From Terriglobia bacterium (GTDB lineage Bacteria; Acidobacteriota; Terriglobia; Bryobacterales; Bryobacteraceae), in NCBI GenBank assembly GCA_020073345.1, contig JAIQFI010000045.1, positions 1-50,926 of the forward strand: a stretch of DNA of 50,926 bases. The letters are read 5' to 3'. Shown here in pieces: positions 16,456 to 25,411 of this stretch. Within the stretch, counting starts at the first letter, position 1. The number at the start of each line of letters is the position of its first letter. Position numbers and translations under genes: made by a program. The notes under the pieces were generated by a model, which saw nothing but the letters and a program-made list of their open reading frames with translations, made no database searches and was not told the DNA's origin.

Positions 16456-18068
16456 GTCAACTGGGGTAGCTCGGCCGGAACAGACCGGTCTACGCACCGT
16501 TCCACATCGGCCGCAAGCTGCCAATCGACGAATCGATTCAGACCGTCGAAAATCCAAGACGTGACGGGTGAACCACGGGCAAGGGCTTGTTGCCGGCGCA
16601 GCAGGGCACCCCGCTCTTCCGCGCGGTAGCTCAGTAGTCGGTCGTGGAAGAGAGCTGCGTGTAATGAAATGCCTTCGCCCATTATGGAGCGATGCAATTC
16701 CCTCACATGGTTGCCGACCTCGGCGCAGGACATGGTCCGATGCCGCCAATAAGGCGCCCCCGTCTTCAGATGGTCCGCGGTGTGCAGATCAAAGCGATGG
16801 CGATTGGCCTCGGTAAGCAAAGGGACTCCGGTCGCTCGCGTGCTGAACGGGGCCAGGAAGAAAAAGTCAGGAGGATGCTGGCGGAGAAACTCCAGCGTAC
16901 GGGCGAGCGTTCCCGCGCTCTCTCCGGGGAACCCGACGATGAGCGAAACTACGCTGGTGATGCCGTACTTGCGGCAATTGTCGAGGGCACGGCCGTTTGA
17001 TTCCACCGTACAGGCCTTATCCATATTGTCTAGCTGTCCTTGGTCACCCGATTCAATGCCTATTTGAACCTGATGAACGCCCGCCGCCTTCATCAGGGCG
17101 GTTGTACGCTCGTCGGCCAAATCGTCGGCCCGGGCGTAACAGATCCACTTCACGCTCAGCCGCCGTTTCAGAAGGCTCCGGCAGAATGTCACAAGCCGGG
17201 GCCGCGGCACGGTGAAGAGCGAATCCAGGCAAGTGATGAATTCGATATTGAGATGAGTGAGGTACTTCTCCCATTCCTCCACCATACGCTCAGCGCTCTT
17301 GTATCGAAAACGGGTGTCCGTGAATAGATAAGGATAGTTGCAGAAGTTACAGCGATAAGGGCAGCCGCGGACGCTTTCGTAGTAGATCATGCGGTAACGG
17401 GTCTTACGATCACGCTCGGAGAGGCTCCAATCTGGAGTGGGAAGAAAGTCAAGCGTATTGGTTGCAGGGACGCCGCTATAGAGAACCCGTGTGGAGCCGC
17501 GCTGCACAAGACGCCCGCCTGAAGGGGGACGCAGCTCCTTAAAGCCGGAGCGCATCCAGTCCACCAGCGACGGCACCAGAAACTCGCCGTAGCCAGCGGC
17601 GAGGACTTCGACCTCCCTCATACCTTCCCAGCGCTCGGCGAGAAGACTCGCCAGAGGGCCACCGAGAACAAGGTGATTGTGCCGCCGCTTGACCATTTGA
17701 ATCAGCGGCAAGATCTCACTCAGATCACGCAGAAAAGTCGTCGAAAGGAAGACGCAATCCGTTTCCGCCAGAAGCTGTTCGATTAAGCGAGGCTGATCGA
17801 AGGCTTCACAATAGGTCGCCAACTTGTACTCCACTCCAGCCTGGTTGAGAAGAGTGGCAAGAACAACCTCAGCGAGGTCGGGCGCCCAAAGATCAGCGCC
17901 CTGAGGTCGCGGTTTGCGGATCAGGAATTCAGCGAAGACGAGTTTAATCTTTAGATCCAACCATGCGTGTTCAGAAGCCCGCCATTGTCGAAAGAGCTTG
18001 CGCAGGGAACTCCAGACCGAAGCTTCGGTTCCAGTGACCAAACCACCGGTCAGGATCAGCACTTTCAT
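16443..18068 (-). CDS. B12-binding-type radical SAM enzyme (third of the locus)
   Basis: 541 aa. The N-terminal Rossmann-like half reads DCVFLSTTFLRDLSEIL and LVLGGPLASLL, the pattern of the cobalamin-binding domain of B12 radical SAM proteins, but without DxHxxG. The radical SAM motif RGCPYRCNFC gives cysteines 236, 240 and 243 for the 4Fe-4S cluster. Later strands match the family (YARADDLADE, VQIGIESGDQ, SLIVGFPGES). Such enzymes methylate or rearrange unactivated carbons. The start overlaps the stop of the GH3 gene as ATGA (18065-18068). It is the last gene of the minus operon. It differs from the adjacent pair at 21.6-24.4 kb and is not a simple duplicate. Confidence 0.9.
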   Translation of the reverse strand: MKVLILTGGLVTGTEASVWSSLRKLFRQWRASEHAWLDLKIKLVFAEFLIRKPRPQGADLWAPDLAEVVLATLLNQAGVEYKLATYCEAFDQPRLIEQLLAETDCVFLSTTFLRDLSEILPLIQMVKRRHNHLVLGGPLASLLAERWEGMREVEVLAAGYGEFLVPSLVDWMRSGFKELRPPSGGRLVQRGSTRVLYSGVPATNTLDFLPTPDWSLSERDRKTRYRMIYYESVRGCPYRCNFCNYPYLFTDTRFRYKSAERMVEEWEKYLTHLNIEFITCLDSLFTVPRPRLVTFCRSLLKRRLSVKWICYARADDLADERTTALMKAAGVHQVQIGIESGDQGQLDNMDKACTVESNGRALDNCRKYGITSVVSLIVGFPGESAGTLARTLEFLRQHPPDFFFLAPFSTRATGVPLLTEANRHRFDLHTADHLKTGAPYWRHRTMSCAEVGNHVRELHRSIMGEGISLHAALFHDRLLSYRAEERGALLRRQQALARGSPVTSWIFDGLNRFVDWQLAADVERCVDRSVPAELPQLTQLR

Positions 18069-19714
18069 GAATCACCGATCCCCGCAGAACGGACTGCGGC
18101 CAGCTCTTCCACGAAACGGCCCCGGAATCTCTCGGACCATCCATCCCCGCGATCGAGACACACTGGTTTGATATCGCCAATCCGTAGTCCCCGCGAAGAG
18201 CAGGCGTTTAGGTAGGTAGAGGCGGCGCCTTTCGCGAGAAAGATCCGCAGGCTACCAAGCTGGCCGAGCCGACGCGCATAGCGGTAATGAAAGTTTTCCT
18301 GCAATCTGTGTTCCATGCTGTCGGCTGCTCTCTGAAGGGTCGCGTCGGGAGCGGACGTCTCGAGATAGAGCGCATAAGTGGAAACAGCGCCGCCGTTGTC
18401 ACACGCCAACATTGCGAATGCGGGCGCGATATCGAATTCGGAAAAGACCGATTCGAGAATACCCCTTACGTGGGCCTCATTTAGTTTTTCTCCGAACCAG
18501 TCCGAGACATGTCCCTGCCGCCCAACGAAACGCACCAGCGGGCATTGTCTCCATCGGCCAGTCACTTCCACCAAGTCCTTCAATTGATAGCGATAGAGTC
18601 CGCCGCCGGTCGTCAGGACCACTGAATAGCGCTGTCCGGAATCGAGCTGGTCGGCTAGCGCCGAGTGTTGGCTGTCCGCCTCTCCGTCTCGATCCACTGG
18701 AAGAAATTCGAAGAAATGGGACCGCACGGCAAGAGCGGCGCCGTCGCATCCGGCCAGCGGCAAAGAAACGAACCCTTCGGTGGCGATCAGTCCTTTAGCT
18801 TGTATCCGGGATTGCGGAAACAGATCCGCCAGCCTGGCGGCCGGACCTGCCGCGTTCGCATCGGCCCAACAGCTGATCAGACCCAGTTTCGGCCACAACC
18901 GTACGTGCCGATCCTGGGGGGTTCCTGGAAGGAGAGCATGGCGCACCTCAGCGGCGCGGCGGGGATCCGAATGGGTCCCTTGCCGCAGATCATAGATAAG
19001 TCGATCGCCCCATTCCGGTAGGCGTTCCAAAATCAGCGAGAAAAAACTCGGATTCCAGATGGAGGCGAGTCTCAAGTTGCGAGCGCGAACAAGGTACAGC
19101 AACGTGACGTAACGAAATGCGTCGACGTCGGATGTTAACCGCACGTCGCCGGGCACCGCCATCACCGCGTTTACAAGCCGGCGTTGCCAGCCGCCGACGT
19201 AAGCCGTGTCGTCGTCAAAACCGATCGGCATGCCTCCAGGTGTCGTTCTGCGCTCCGCCATCACGGGGCTGACTGACCAGTAAGCCTGGCCGCCGAGGAG
19301 ATCGGGATACTCCAGGAAAAGGTCCGCAATCCATGCGCGGATTCCCTGCTGGAACTCTCTTTGGAGGGATTGCGTATAGGGAATCCATTTGGCGGAACCG
19401 GAAGAGCCACTGGTCGGCTCGAATAGGCGTATGCGCTCGCGGGTAAGAACGTTGGGGATACCTTCAGCCGCGCGGTCAATCCACTGCAGATAGTCCTCGT
19501 AGCCACGCAACGGAACCCTTTGTAGATAGTCGGAATAGGAGCGAATCGACGAGAAGCCGTGCAGGCGCCCGAACTCCGTCTCGGCGTTGGCAGCGAGGAT
19601 GGCTCGAAGAAGTCGTTGCTGTTCTTCCGCGATGTCCCGCGATGCACGATGAAACCGGGCCGACTCCGCCATGCAGCCGGCCAGCCACAACGTGTTCGCA
19701 CAGGTCGCGATCAT
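18065..19714 (-). CDS. GH3-family acyl-adenylate/amide synthetase
   Basis: 549 aa, the usual GH3 length. The ATP-binding motif TSGSSGSAKW (residues 101-110), the central SCWADANAAG segment and TTGGGLYRYQLKDLVEVTG near residues 385-400 are the hallmarks of the auxin-responsive-promoter GH3 fold. Family members adenylate a carboxylic acid and transfer it to an amine, usually an amino acid. In bacteria they occur in secondary-metabolite loci, but the substrate cannot be read here. The gene starts 6 bases after the GNAT-like gene and ends in an ATGA overlap with the third radical SAM gene, so it is embedded in the operon. This is the likeliest step for joining an acyl chain to an amine. Confidence 0.88.
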   Translation of the reverse strand: MIATCANTLWLAGCMAESARFHRASRDIAEEQQRLLRAILAANAETEFGRLHGFSSIRSYSDYLQRVPLRGYEDYLQWIDRAAEGIPNVLTRERIRLFEPTSGSSGSAKWIPYTQSLQREFQQGIRAWIADLFLEYPDLLGGQAYWSVSPVMAERRTTPGGMPIGFDDDTAYVGGWQRRLVNAVMAVPGDVRLTSDVDAFRYVTLLYLVRARNLRLASIWNPSFFSLILERLPEWGDRLIYDLRQGTHSDPRRAAEVRHALLPGTPQDRHVRLWPKLGLISCWADANAAGPAARLADLFPQSRIQAKGLIATEGFVSLPLAGCDGAALAVRSHFFEFLPVDRDGEADSQHSALADQLDSGQRYSVVLTTGGGLYRYQLKDLVEVTGRWRQCPLVRFVGRQGHVSDWFGEKLNEAHVRGILESVFSEFDIAPAFAMLACDNGGAVSTYALYLETSAPDATLQRAADSMEHRLQENFHYRYARRLGQLGSLRIFLAKGAASTYLNACSSRGLRIGDIKPVCLDRGDGWSERFRGRFVEELAAVRSAGIGDS

Positions 19715-19720
19715 TGCGGA

Positions 19721-20518
19721 TCAGCTATGCCCCGAGCGCATTCCGACGGCTCGCTCACCTGCCCGGGTGAGGTTGGAGCGCGAAATCTCGGTAAGGCACG
19801 CAAGCTCGTCGCCTAGCCGGTATCCCGAATTCACACAGGTGAAGAACGCGATCAAGGGATCGGCCAAACGTTGCTCCGTGACATCCGCGACGCCACCTCG
19901 CACAGGGGTGGGAGAGCGAAACCGGACGATTCCCGACTCCGGATGATACTGGTCGCCGAACTTGCGTTCCCCCAGAGCATCGAGGATCCGTTTGATCTCC
20001 GGCGGCGTGGGAGCTGCCGGATTCGGGTAAAACTCGCGGAAGAATACCGGCAGAAATCGAAACGTCTTGTAGCCGGAACAGATCAGAAACCAGTAAACCT
20101 TGGTGGAGGGCCGCTCCGCTACGATGCGGTCCGCTTCGGCGAAAACCGTACGGCTCCACAACCGGCTGAGGGTGGTTTCGCCCCGGTACTGTTGATCTAC
20201 GATAGTATCCCCAGAGAAGAAAGCGACAACCTCTTGATGGTCCACCTCTGTCTCGATGCGCATCAATGTCGAGAAGCCCTGGATCTCCGTGCTTCTCGCG
20301 TCGCGCAATAAGACGACGGCTTCCTTTTCGGCAAGGTCAGCCTCAAATTGGACACGATGCGTTCCCGCGAAATAGATCTCCATCAAACAGTACATTCGGT
20401 CGCGTTCGCCGGGCGTCAGGTTTTTTCGGGGGACCACTGACCCGGTCAAGATCCGATTGCTGGAGGGATCAAAGGGTGGCGATGTCGACGTAGGCTGGAC
20501 GTTCGTCAAGCTGCTCAT
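19721..20518 (-). CDS. GNAT-like acyltransferase, putative
   Basis: 265 aa. The middle reads like a GNAT fold: AVVLLRDARSTEIQGFST (strand pair), then FFSGDTIVDQQYRGETTLSR, which resembles motif A (a strand followed by xxxxRGxxxxxxL), and a C-terminal WFLICSGYKTFRFLPVFF segment in the place of motif B. It has no signal peptide or membrane helix. The ATG at 20518 overlaps the upstream gene by 50 bases; a later start is possible, but the next ATG would remove the first strand. I would expect acyl-CoA or acyl-ACP as donor. The assignment is weaker than for the next gene. Confidence 0.65.
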   Translation of the reverse strand: MSSLTNVQPTSTSPPFDPSSNRILTGSVVPRKNLTPGERDRMYCLMEIYFAGTHRVQFEADLAEKEAVVLLRDARSTEIQGFSTLMRIETEVDHQEVVAFFSGDTIVDQQYRGETTLSRLWSRTVFAEADRIVAERPSTKVYWFLICSGYKTFRFLPVFFREFYPNPAAPTPPEIKRILDALGERKFGDQYHPESGIVRFRSPTPVRGGVADVTEQRLADPLIAFFTCVNSGYRLGDELACLTEISRSNLTRAGERAVGMRSGHS

Positions 20519-21572
20519 AGAAACTCCTTCCGTCCCACCCTGCCAGATAGAGCCGGCTGGGGTACATCACGTGCGCATACTCCTTCGCCACCGGCAACAA
20601 AGGATCGCGCGAATCAAGCCCCACCAAAAGGTAGCTGAAGCGCCGGACGGCGGCCAGGTTGTAAACGTCCCGAAGCAACGCCCGAAAAACTTCTGGCTCA
20701 TCATGCGCGATGGAAATGAGAGCCGCGTACGCACTGCGAAGCTTGTCCCCGGGCTTGGGAAGCGCTGCGCGGCGAAGCAATGGCGCGCCCAGGTTATAGA
20801 CCGGCGCCACCGTCTTCAGCCATCCGGAATAACCATATATAACGGTCTGCTTGTAGGCCGATTGGTCCCACAAGCCAGCCACTCCTACGATTTCGTCGCC
20901 CCTGCGAGCGATTCGCAGATCCTCTAAATGGAGTCCCGACGCTGCCAGGCTGCGAAGAGACTCATCAGTCCAAACTGGGAAGAACTGGCGCTGCGCACCG
21001 CTGTTTCGCAGAAACTCCGCAACCGCGGCACATTCGCTTTCAGCGGGTGCGCAGATGTCCACCTCAGTTGACACCCGCGCTTTGGCGCCCTGGACTCCGA
21101 TTGCGAGAGTGCAATAGTCGGCCACCGGATAAAACGCCGGAAAGGCTTGCCGCCGATGGTGGACCAGGACGCCGGCGGCTTCTTCGTTCCTATCCACAAT
21201 GGACGCGATGTAGCCCGGCAACGGGTCACGTTCGTGAAGCTGCTTCAGCTCGGAGAACCCTTGAGAAACAAGCCATCGGCCACGAAAGCGAGAATCGATC
21301 CGGAGTTGGCCGAGATAGCCGAGGCGTTGTTGGCAACCGTTTACAAACACTTGGCGAGAAGACCGGCACGCGACCCCGACAACCTCACGATCCTGGCCGG
21401 CCCGCGCCACAAGTACGTGGCAGTCGTCGCCGGTCACCCGGCATCCTGGCCAAAACTCCGGCTCGCGTTCATAGGCAATTTGGATTCGTCCCGGCATCAC
21501 TTCTCGCCGCAATAGTCCGCGGATGGCAGCGTCGTCCGCAGGTGTGGCGAGAGTGATCTCAATCCGCATCAT
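20469..21572 (-). CDS. GNAT-family N-acyltransferase, two-lobed
   Basis: 367 aa, about twice a single GNAT domain. The first lobe shows VLVARAGQDREVVGVAC, then YLGQLRIDSRFRGRWLVSQG, a clear motif A (RxxxRGRWLVSQG) for the acyl-CoA pyrophosphate. A second, more diverged lobe begins near residue 165, with RIARRGDEIVGVAGLWD and SYLLVGLDSRDPLL. It starts with an ATGA overlap (21569-21572) at the stop of the preceding radical SAM gene, so translation is coupled. In this context it may acylate the amine used by the pathway. Confidence 0.78.
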   Translation of the reverse strand: MMRIEITLATPADDAAIRGLLRREVMPGRIQIAYEREPEFWPGCRVTGDDCHVLVARAGQDREVVGVACRSSRQVFVNGCQQRLGYLGQLRIDSRFRGRWLVSQGFSELKQLHERDPLPGYIASIVDRNEEAAGVLVHHRRQAFPAFYPVADYCTLAIGVQGAKARVSTEVDICAPAESECAAVAEFLRNSGAQRQFFPVWTDESLRSLAASGLHLEDLRIARRGDEIVGVAGLWDQSAYKQTVIYGYSGWLKTVAPVYNLGAPLLRRAALPKPGDKLRSAYAALISIAHDEPEVFRALLRDVYNLAAVRRFSYLLVGLDSRDPLLPVAKEYAHVMYPSRLYLAGWDGRSFYEQLDERPAYVDIATL

Positions 21573-22981
21573 TGTGCCTGCAGGGTCACCATTCGCTCGG
21601 TACTTAGAGGCTGGTTGTGCTGCGCCTTCAACAGAGGACCCACGTACGACTCATCGCCCAGTGGAAAGTCTTTCCGCTGCAGAACCTCGGAGCGGAACAG
21701 AAGATTGATGGAGAAAAAGTGCGTCCACATGAACCAGTTCCGGCTGTTAACCTCGAAATCCAAGCCCCTCCGGAAGATGGAGGAATAACTGTAGAAGGCT
21801 TGCCGCGCCTCAATGCACCGCTGCTTCACCTGTTCGGCAGTCAAGCCTTGCGGCGTAAACGGCACCATTCCGTAGCGGTATTCGGGATGAAGCCACCAGC
21901 GGTCATAAAGCAAGCGGCCTTCTTGCTGAAGCCGGTCATAGAGCGGAGTTCCAGGGAATGGCGTCAGGTGATTGAACGCGACGATATAGAAGCGGTGGCG
22001 TTGCGCGAAGGCCAGCGTTTCCCGTAACGTGTCTCCATTGTCTTCGTCGTATCCGAGAATGAACGTGACATACAGCCGGATTTCGTGCCGCTTCAGGTTC
22101 TCGAGCGCCTTCTCGTAGCCGCCCTTCATGGTGTTGAACGACTTTCGCATGCGGCGCAGGTTTTCCGGATTGAGAGACTCAAATCCGATCAGCAAGCCTT
22201 GGCAACCGCTGGCTTTGATGAGACGAAGAAACTCTTCATCGTGGGCCGCATTGATGCTGGCCTGGCTGACCCACCGGATCTTCAACGGGATCAGTGCACG
22301 AAAAAACTCCTTGGCCTGTTCCATGTTCGACGTGATGTTATCGTCGACAAAAAATATGAGCGGCTTCCGGACCTTGCGGATCTCTTCGATGATCTCTTCG
22401 GTAGGGCGGCGCGTCTGCGTGTTGCCGAAATAAGACTGGATGGCGCAGAATTCGCAGCGAAAATGACAACCTCGCCCGGCTTCCACGAGGCCCACGGGCA
22501 GATAACGCTTCCCAGCGAAGATCGACCGATCAGGACGAATGCCGCTGAGGGCCGGGCGCTTCGGTTGACGGTACACCCGCTGTAAACGTGCAGCTCGAAA
22601 GTCATCAATAACGGTTTGCCAGAGTCCTTCCGCCTCGCCCATGACGATGGACTCCGCGTATTCGCTGGTCTCGTCCGGGACCAGCGTTGGATGAAAACCG
22701 CCCATGACCACAGGCACGCCCCGCCGGCGGAACTCAGAAGCGATCTGATAAGAACGTTTCGCGGTGTATGTTTCCACGCTCATCGCCACCAGATCGGTTG
22801 GCTCGTCGAAGGGGATCGATTCGGTTCGATCGTCGTAAAAGCGGATGTCGATATCCTGGTCGCGCGGCGTCAGGCCGGCTAAGGTGGCAGGTGCGAGCGG
22901 CTCCATCTGCCAGGTGCGGATGTAAGGCTGGCCGCGACGACGGCCGATGCAAGGATGCACAAGGGTCAACCGCATACGCAT
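21569..22981 (-). CDS. B12-binding-type radical SAM enzyme (second of tandem pair)
   Basis: 470 aa. The N-terminal cobalamin-type domain has FYDDRTESIPFDEPTDLVAM, then VVMGGFHPTLVPDE; the GGxHPT strand is typical of B12 radical SAM enzymes. RGCHFRCEFC gives cysteines 172, 176 and 179 of the 4Fe-4S site. RWVSQASINAA, GCQGLLIGFESLN and YVTFILGYDEDN follow as barrel strands. It is clearly homologous to the gene directly upstream, which shares LIPLKIRW and GLLIGFESLN. The ATG at 22981 abuts the TGA of that gene with no spacer. Reaction unknown: methylation, ring formation or C-C coupling of lipid chains are all known in this superfamily. Confidence 0.92.
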   Translation of the reverse strand: MRMRLTLVHPCIGRRRGQPYIRTWQMEPLAPATLAGLTPRDQDIDIRFYDDRTESIPFDEPTDLVAMSVETYTAKRSYQIASEFRRRGVPVVMGGFHPTLVPDETSEYAESIVMGEAEGLWQTVIDDFRAARLQRVYRQPKRPALSGIRPDRSIFAGKRYLPVGLVEAGRGCHFRCEFCAIQSYFGNTQTRRPTEEIIEEIRKVRKPLIFFVDDNITSNMEQAKEFFRALIPLKIRWVSQASINAAHDEEFLRLIKASGCQGLLIGFESLNPENLRRMRKSFNTMKGGYEKALENLKRHEIRLYVTFILGYDEDNGDTLRETLAFAQRHRFYIVAFNHLTPFPGTPLYDRLQQEGRLLYDRWWLHPEYRYGMVPFTPQGLTAEQVKQRCIEARQAFYSYSSIFRRGLDFEVNSRNWFMWTHFFSINLLFRSEVLQRKDFPLGDESYVGPLLKAQHNQPLSTERMVTLQAQ

Positions 22982-24391
22982 TCAGGCGCGGGGCGCCAGT
23001 TGCCAATCGCAGGTGTAAAAAGTGTCCAGATGATTGGCGTAGAACCGGTAGCCGAAGTTAGCGGGAATCGCAATCGGCAGTTGCGTGCGCGATCCGGCCA
23101 GCCGCCTCCACATAGATGGATAGCTGTAGGTTTTCTTCCAGGCGCGGCGAGTGTGTCCGAGCAGCTCCTCCGCGGTCATGTTCTTCGGCTCGAAGACCAC
23201 GTGCTGGCCATCGTAAAGGCTCCAGTTCTCGGTCGTAATGCGGTTTTCGGCTTTCAACCTTTTGAACAGAGCCGTGGCCGGAAAAGGCACGGCGATCGCA
23301 TAGCGAGGCAGATCCATGCGCGAGTCGATCACGAATTCGACAGTTTCATCGAAGGTGCGAAGCGTATCGTGATCGAATCCGAAAACAAAGCATCCCATGA
23401 TTGCGATGCCGCGGTCGTGAATCCGGCGGACCACGTCGCGATAGTCGCGCCGCATGTTGAAGGCTTTCTTTGTCTCTTTCAGCGATTCCTGATTGAGCGA
23501 CTCAAATCCGATCAACAGCCCTTTGCATCCGCTGCGCGCGGTTAAATCGAGAAGCTCCTCATCCCAGGCTATGGTCGTGGTTGTCAGTCCAGCCCAGCGA
23601 ATCTTCAGAGGAATCAGCGCGGCGAACAGTTCTTTGGCATAGCCAACATCCGCAATCAGATTCAAGTCGAGAAAAATGACGCGCTTGGCGCCCATCTGCT
23701 TAAGGTCGGCCACGACATCACCCACCGGTTTCTGTAGCGGCTTACCCCAGGCGGCTGGCACCACGCAGAACTCGCATTGGTAGATGCATCCGCGGGTGGC
23801 CTCGATCGTGTCCCCGACATTGACGAGCCTCGCATCGTAGAGCTTCCGTTTCGGAAAGGGCAGGTTCGCCAGCTTCAGGTTCGGGCTTTGATCGTAGCGC
23901 CGCTGCATGCGGCCGGCAACGAAGTCGCGGAGAAGCTGTGGCCAGGACTCCTCGGCGTAACCGGCCACGACACTGTCTGCGTGTCGCATAGCCTCTTCCG
24001 GCAGAAGCGTAGGATGCACGCCGCCGAGCACCACGGGGATGTTTCGCTGCCGCAGACGGGCGGCAATCTCATAGCAGCGCGGCGCAGTTCCGGTAATGGC
24101 GCTGATGCCGACCAGATCCGCGTCGATTCGATCCGGATCTATCTCGTCCACGCCCTCGTCGATGATGCGAATGTCGGCGGGTATCTCCGGAGGAACCAGC
24201 GATGCCAGTGTCGTGAGCGTGAGCGGGGCATACCGCATCGTCTTTTTCCAGATGCCTCCGCGATGCCGGTACAGCGGCCCGCGAGGAGAAAGAAGAGCGA
24301 TGCGAAGTTCGCGACCCACAGAAGGCGCGACGTGAGCGACCGGCTGGTCCACCAATGCTGGATCGCACTGAATCAGGTTCCTTCCGGTCAT
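22982..24391 (-). CDS. B12-binding-type radical SAM enzyme (first of tandem pair)
   Basis: About 469 aa; first gene of the minus operon. I prefer the ATG at 24391 because GAGAGAGG lies about 8 bases upstream, over the ORF start at 24433. The cobalamin-type half contains ADLVGISAITGTAPRCYEIA and VVLGGVHPTLLPEEA. RGCIYQCEFC places the cluster cysteines at residues 202, 206 and 209. The barrel shows FLDLNLIADVGYAKELF, KIRWAGLTTTT and GCFVFGFDHDT. It shares long near-identical stretches with the next gene, evidence of an old tandem duplication. It diverges from the diiron-enzyme operon across a 150-bp promoter region. Confidence 0.92.
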   Translation of the reverse strand: MTGRNLIQCDPALVDQPVAHVAPSVGRELRIALLSPRGPLYRHRGGIWKKTMRYAPLTLTTLASLVPPEIPADIRIIDEGVDEIDPDRIDADLVGISAITGTAPRCYEIAARLRQRNIPVVLGGVHPTLLPEEAMRHADSVVAGYAEESWPQLLRDFVAGRMQRRYDQSPNLKLANLPFPKRKLYDARLVNVGDTIEATRGCIYQCEFCVVPAAWGKPLQKPVGDVVADLKQMGAKRVIFLDLNLIADVGYAKELFAALIPLKIRWAGLTTTTIAWDEELLDLTARSGCKGLLIGFESLNQESLKETKKAFNMRRDYRDVVRRIHDRGIAIMGCFVFGFDHDTLRTFDETVEFVIDSRMDLPRYAIAVPFPATALFKRLKAENRITTENWSLYDGQHVVFEPKNMTAEELLGHTRRAWKKTYSYPSMWRRLAGSRTQLPIAIPANFGYRFYANHLDTFYTCDWQLAPRA

Positions 24392-24541
24392 GAATTCGGC
24401 CTCTCTCAGAACGAATTTGCCCAATCTTAGCACGCCTCAGTGTGTGTGATCCCGGCATTGTTACAGTTTCTAAAGTGACACACTCCCTTCTATCGCGACA
24501 CATATTGTGAGACAGTATAGAAATTCGCAGGACAGACGACC
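24392..24541. promoter_or_regulatory. divergent promoter region of the biosynthetic locus
   Basis: The 150 bp between two divergent operons must hold both promoters. It is AT-richer than its surroundings and repetitive: AGTGTGTGTGA (24439-24449) faces AGTGACACACT (24474-24484) as an imperfect inverted repeat, and GACACA/GAGACA occurs at 24477, 24497 and 24509. CACATATTGTG (24499-24509) is a short dyad. GTATAG (24515-24520) could be a -10 box for the plus operon. These may be binding sites of a local regulator, but no regulator gene lies within the locus. Confidence 0.45.
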
Positions 24542-25411
24542 ATGCATGATGATTCAGCGGCCTGGTATCTTCCGGAGCACCTCACGCACTTGTATTACTC
24601 GCCTGTTTATGCCACCCTAACGCCCGTGCAAAGGAGAGTCTATAACCGGCTGCACGCCTGTTACTTGTGCGAGATGTGCGCATTCCTGGAAGGGGAATTG
24701 CCCCGGTATTATCTTCAAGCTGCGTCGGCACCCAACATTCCCAAACATTTGCTCGCGCAGGCTCAGGCTCTATCGGATTCAGAGAAGCGCCATGCATCCA
24801 TGTTCCGGGCCTTGGCGCGCCGGCTCTCACCTGGACTCTACTGCGAGGACGAATATATTCTCGTTCGGCCGCCATCCCTGCCGGCTCTGATGGTTCGTAC
24901 GCTGTTCAATCTCCCCGCGCTCCGCCCCATGTTGCTATGGATCGCCCTGATTCAAGAGGAGCGAGGCGTTTATTACGGTGAGGAGATCTTACGCCAGGCG
25001 GAGCACCTTGATCCGGCAATGGTCGAGGTGCAGCGCAAGCACCTGGCAGACGAGGAAGAGCATTTGGGATTTGGCGAGGCTCTGCTTCCGTCGTATTGGG
25101 ACGCCTGCCGGCCATGGGTGCGCCGTTTAAATGCGCGGCTGTTTCGGTACGTGTTGAGGGAATACTTGGGCGCGCCCAAGAGGGCCGGAGTGCGCTTGAT
25201 CCACATCTGGGTCAAGGAGTGTCCGGATCTCGAAACCAGAAAATCGGAACTGGTGGATGCGATGCGGGCGCTCGACCGCAATCCCGGCTTCCATAGAAGT
25301 CTTTATTCGCGTAAGATCGTCCCTAAGACTTTTGATTTGTTCGACCGCTATTCGGAATTTTGCGATTTGGGAAAAAGCGTCTGGGGTTATTCCCCCGAGG
25401 TGAACGGGTGA
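24542..25411 (+). CDS. ferritin-like diiron enzyme (AurF-like), putative
   Basis: 289 aa, all-helical and soluble. Four-helix diiron ligands can be traced: CAFLEGE (Glu 50 or 52), DSEKRHASM (ExxH at 81-84), IQEERGVYYGEE (Glu 139/140, 147/148) and LADEEEHLGF (ExxH at 171-174). Two ExxH motifs on separate helices, each paired with a lone Glu, is the ferritin/AurF oxygenase arrangement. AurF-type enzymes oxidise aryl amines or hydroxylate carbon, but substrate choice cannot be read. It is the first gene of the plus operon, and its TGA overlaps the GTG of the desaturase (GTGA, 25408-25411). Confidence 0.75.
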   Translation: MHDDSAAWYLPEHLTHLYYSPVYATLTPVQRRVYNRLHACYLCEMCAFLEGELPRYYLQAASAPNIPKHLLAQAQALSDSEKRHASMFRALARRLSPGLYCEDEYILVRPPSLPALMVRTLFNLPALRPMLLWIALIQEERGVYYGEEILRQAEHLDPAMVEVQRKHLADEEEHLGFGEALLPSYWDACRPWVRRLNARLFRYVLREYLGAPKRAGVRLIHIWVKECPDLETRKSELVDAMRALDRNPGFHRSLYSRKIVPKTFDLFDRYSEFCDLGKSVWGYSPEVNG

